Origin: Paraglaciecola arctica
GTDB lineage: Bacteria; Pseudomonadota; Gammaproteobacteria; Enterobacterales; Alteromonadaceae
NCBI RefSeq assembly: GCF_018861065.1
Contig: NZ_JAHKQO010000031.1
Span: 62,001-126,000, forward strand
DNA: 64,000 bases
Direction: 5' to 3'
The position numbers and the translations under genes were made by a program. This document shows, piece by piece, positions 63,487 to 64,000 of this stretch (within the stretch, counting starts at the first letter, position 1; each line of letters starts with the position of its first letter). Below the pieces are notes generated by a model. That model saw only the letters and a list, made by a program, of their open reading frames with translations. It did no database searches and was not told the origin of the DNA.

Positions 63487-64000
63487 ATGAATGAATACCT
63501 GACCGAAACATCCGAGCAAACATTTTCAACGCTGTCTTTGGCGCAGAGTAATGTACATAACTATCAAGATCTCATTGACCTGTTTAACGCAACTTTTAGC
63601 AAAACTGAAAATACAGTTTTAGTGAAGGGAGCCCATGAGCCTATCTATATTCCAGCCAGCGTGAAACACCAGAGTCATCGGATCGTTTTTGCACATGGCT
63701 ACTTTGCTAGTGCGCTCCATGAAATTGCTCACTGGTGTATCGCGGGCAAAAAAAGGCGGTTATTAGAAGACTATGGGTATTGGTATAATCCTGACGGCCG
63801 TGACGCAATACAACAAGCTGAATTCGAAAAGGTTGAAGTCAAGCCCCAGGCTATCGAGTGGGCATTTTCATGTGCAGCAGGTAAATCATTTAGAGTGAGT
63901 ACCGATAATTTAAATGGTGCACCTGTGAATGTTCAAGGGTTTCAAGAGGCAGTGAAACTGCAAGTTATGCAATACGTAGAATATGGATTTCCCCCTCGTG
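63487..64000 (+). CDS. epmC: Elongation factor P hydroxylase, truncated at window end
   Basis: The first 171 codons from ATG 63487. IVFAHGYFASALHEIAHWCI (metal-site His-Glu-x-x-His), GKKRRLLEDYGYWYNPDGRD and QAEFEKVEVKPQAIEW identify EpmC (YfcM), which hydroxylates the modified lysine of EF-P. The remaining residues lie past the window edge. No strong ribosome site precedes the ATG. Confidence 0.92.
   Translation, partial: MNEYLTETSEQTFSTLSLAQSNVHNYQDLIDLFNATFSKTENTVLVKGAHEPIYIPASVKHQSHRIVFAHGYFASALHEIAHWCIAGKKRRLLEDYGYWYNPDGRDAIQQAEFEKVEVKPQAIEWAFSCAAGKSFRVSTDNLNGAPVNVQGFQEAVKLQVMQYVEYGFPPR

Overview
The window reads as chromosome of a marine gammaproteobacterium of the Alteromonadales (Glaciecola/Paraglaciecola/Alteromonas type). 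This rests on three TonB-dependent receptors, a typA / glnA / glnL / glnG block in the usual gammaproteobacterial arrangement, rraB, epmC, HopJ-like and DUF3012 proteins, moderately AT-rich DNA and short intergenic gaps. I see no rRNA, tRNA, CRISPR array, insertion sequence or prophage. Species-level placement is inference.

Layout. 1-7.2 kb: a truncated TonB receptor, a BCCT betaine/choline transporter, then a class-V aminotransferase converging on a GntR regulator plus BenE-type transporter; GTATAC palindromes in front of both units suggest one regulon. 7.3-13.6 kb: lysophospholipase-like hydrolase (with an apparently lost start codon), beta-lactamase-like lipoprotein, SpoIIAA-like protein and lipoprotein hydrolase, VOC protein, a broken NTF2/SnoaL-like gene and a bile-acid/Na+ symporter homologue. 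13.6-19.4 kb: two SDRs, a histidine phosphatase, an APH-like kinase and an ACAD10/11-like acyl-CoA dehydrogenase divergent from a LysR regulator; the kinase and dehydrogenase together resemble 4-hydroxyacyl-CoA catabolism. 19.4-29.4 kb: small proteins, a GT2 glycosyltransferase, two paralogous 625-residue membrane diguanylate cyclases flanking glnK-amtB, a membrane LuxR regulator and a stand-alone lspA. 29.4-34.6 kb: Fur-type iron uptake (PiuC hydroxylase plus siderophore receptor under a long Fur palindrome), HopJ, MarC. 34.7-40.5 kb: a hybrid histidine kinase, a DUF2845 pseudogene and typA. 40.5-47 kb: glnA with NtrC-like sites and a sigma-54-like promoter, a DUF4124 protein, glnL-glnG, and an Hpt-HD-GYP protein. 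47-54.1 kb: plsC, rraB, then a TonB receptor followed by three exported hydrolases (alkaline-phosphatase superfamily, PhoD-like, esterase) with a Pho-box-like element upstream. 54.1-64 kb: an actinobacterial-type DapD, two exported unknowns (one with FG-GAP-like repeats), a RIO kinase, an unexpected class I HMG-CoA reductase, a possible sRNA, an aspartyl-protease-like protein, a thioesterase, a conserved unknown and truncated epmC.

How it fits together. Nitrogen control is well covered: PII and AmtB sense and import ammonium, GlnL-GlnG relay the signal, and glnA carries its enhancer-like sites. Iron is handled by the Fur-type PiuC/receptor pair. The 48.2-54.1 kb cluster is the best candidate for an under-described system: an outer-membrane receptor with three exported hydrolases, probably phosphate-regulated, for taking up an organic phosphorus compound. 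The 14.5-18.3 kb cluster is the second candidate.
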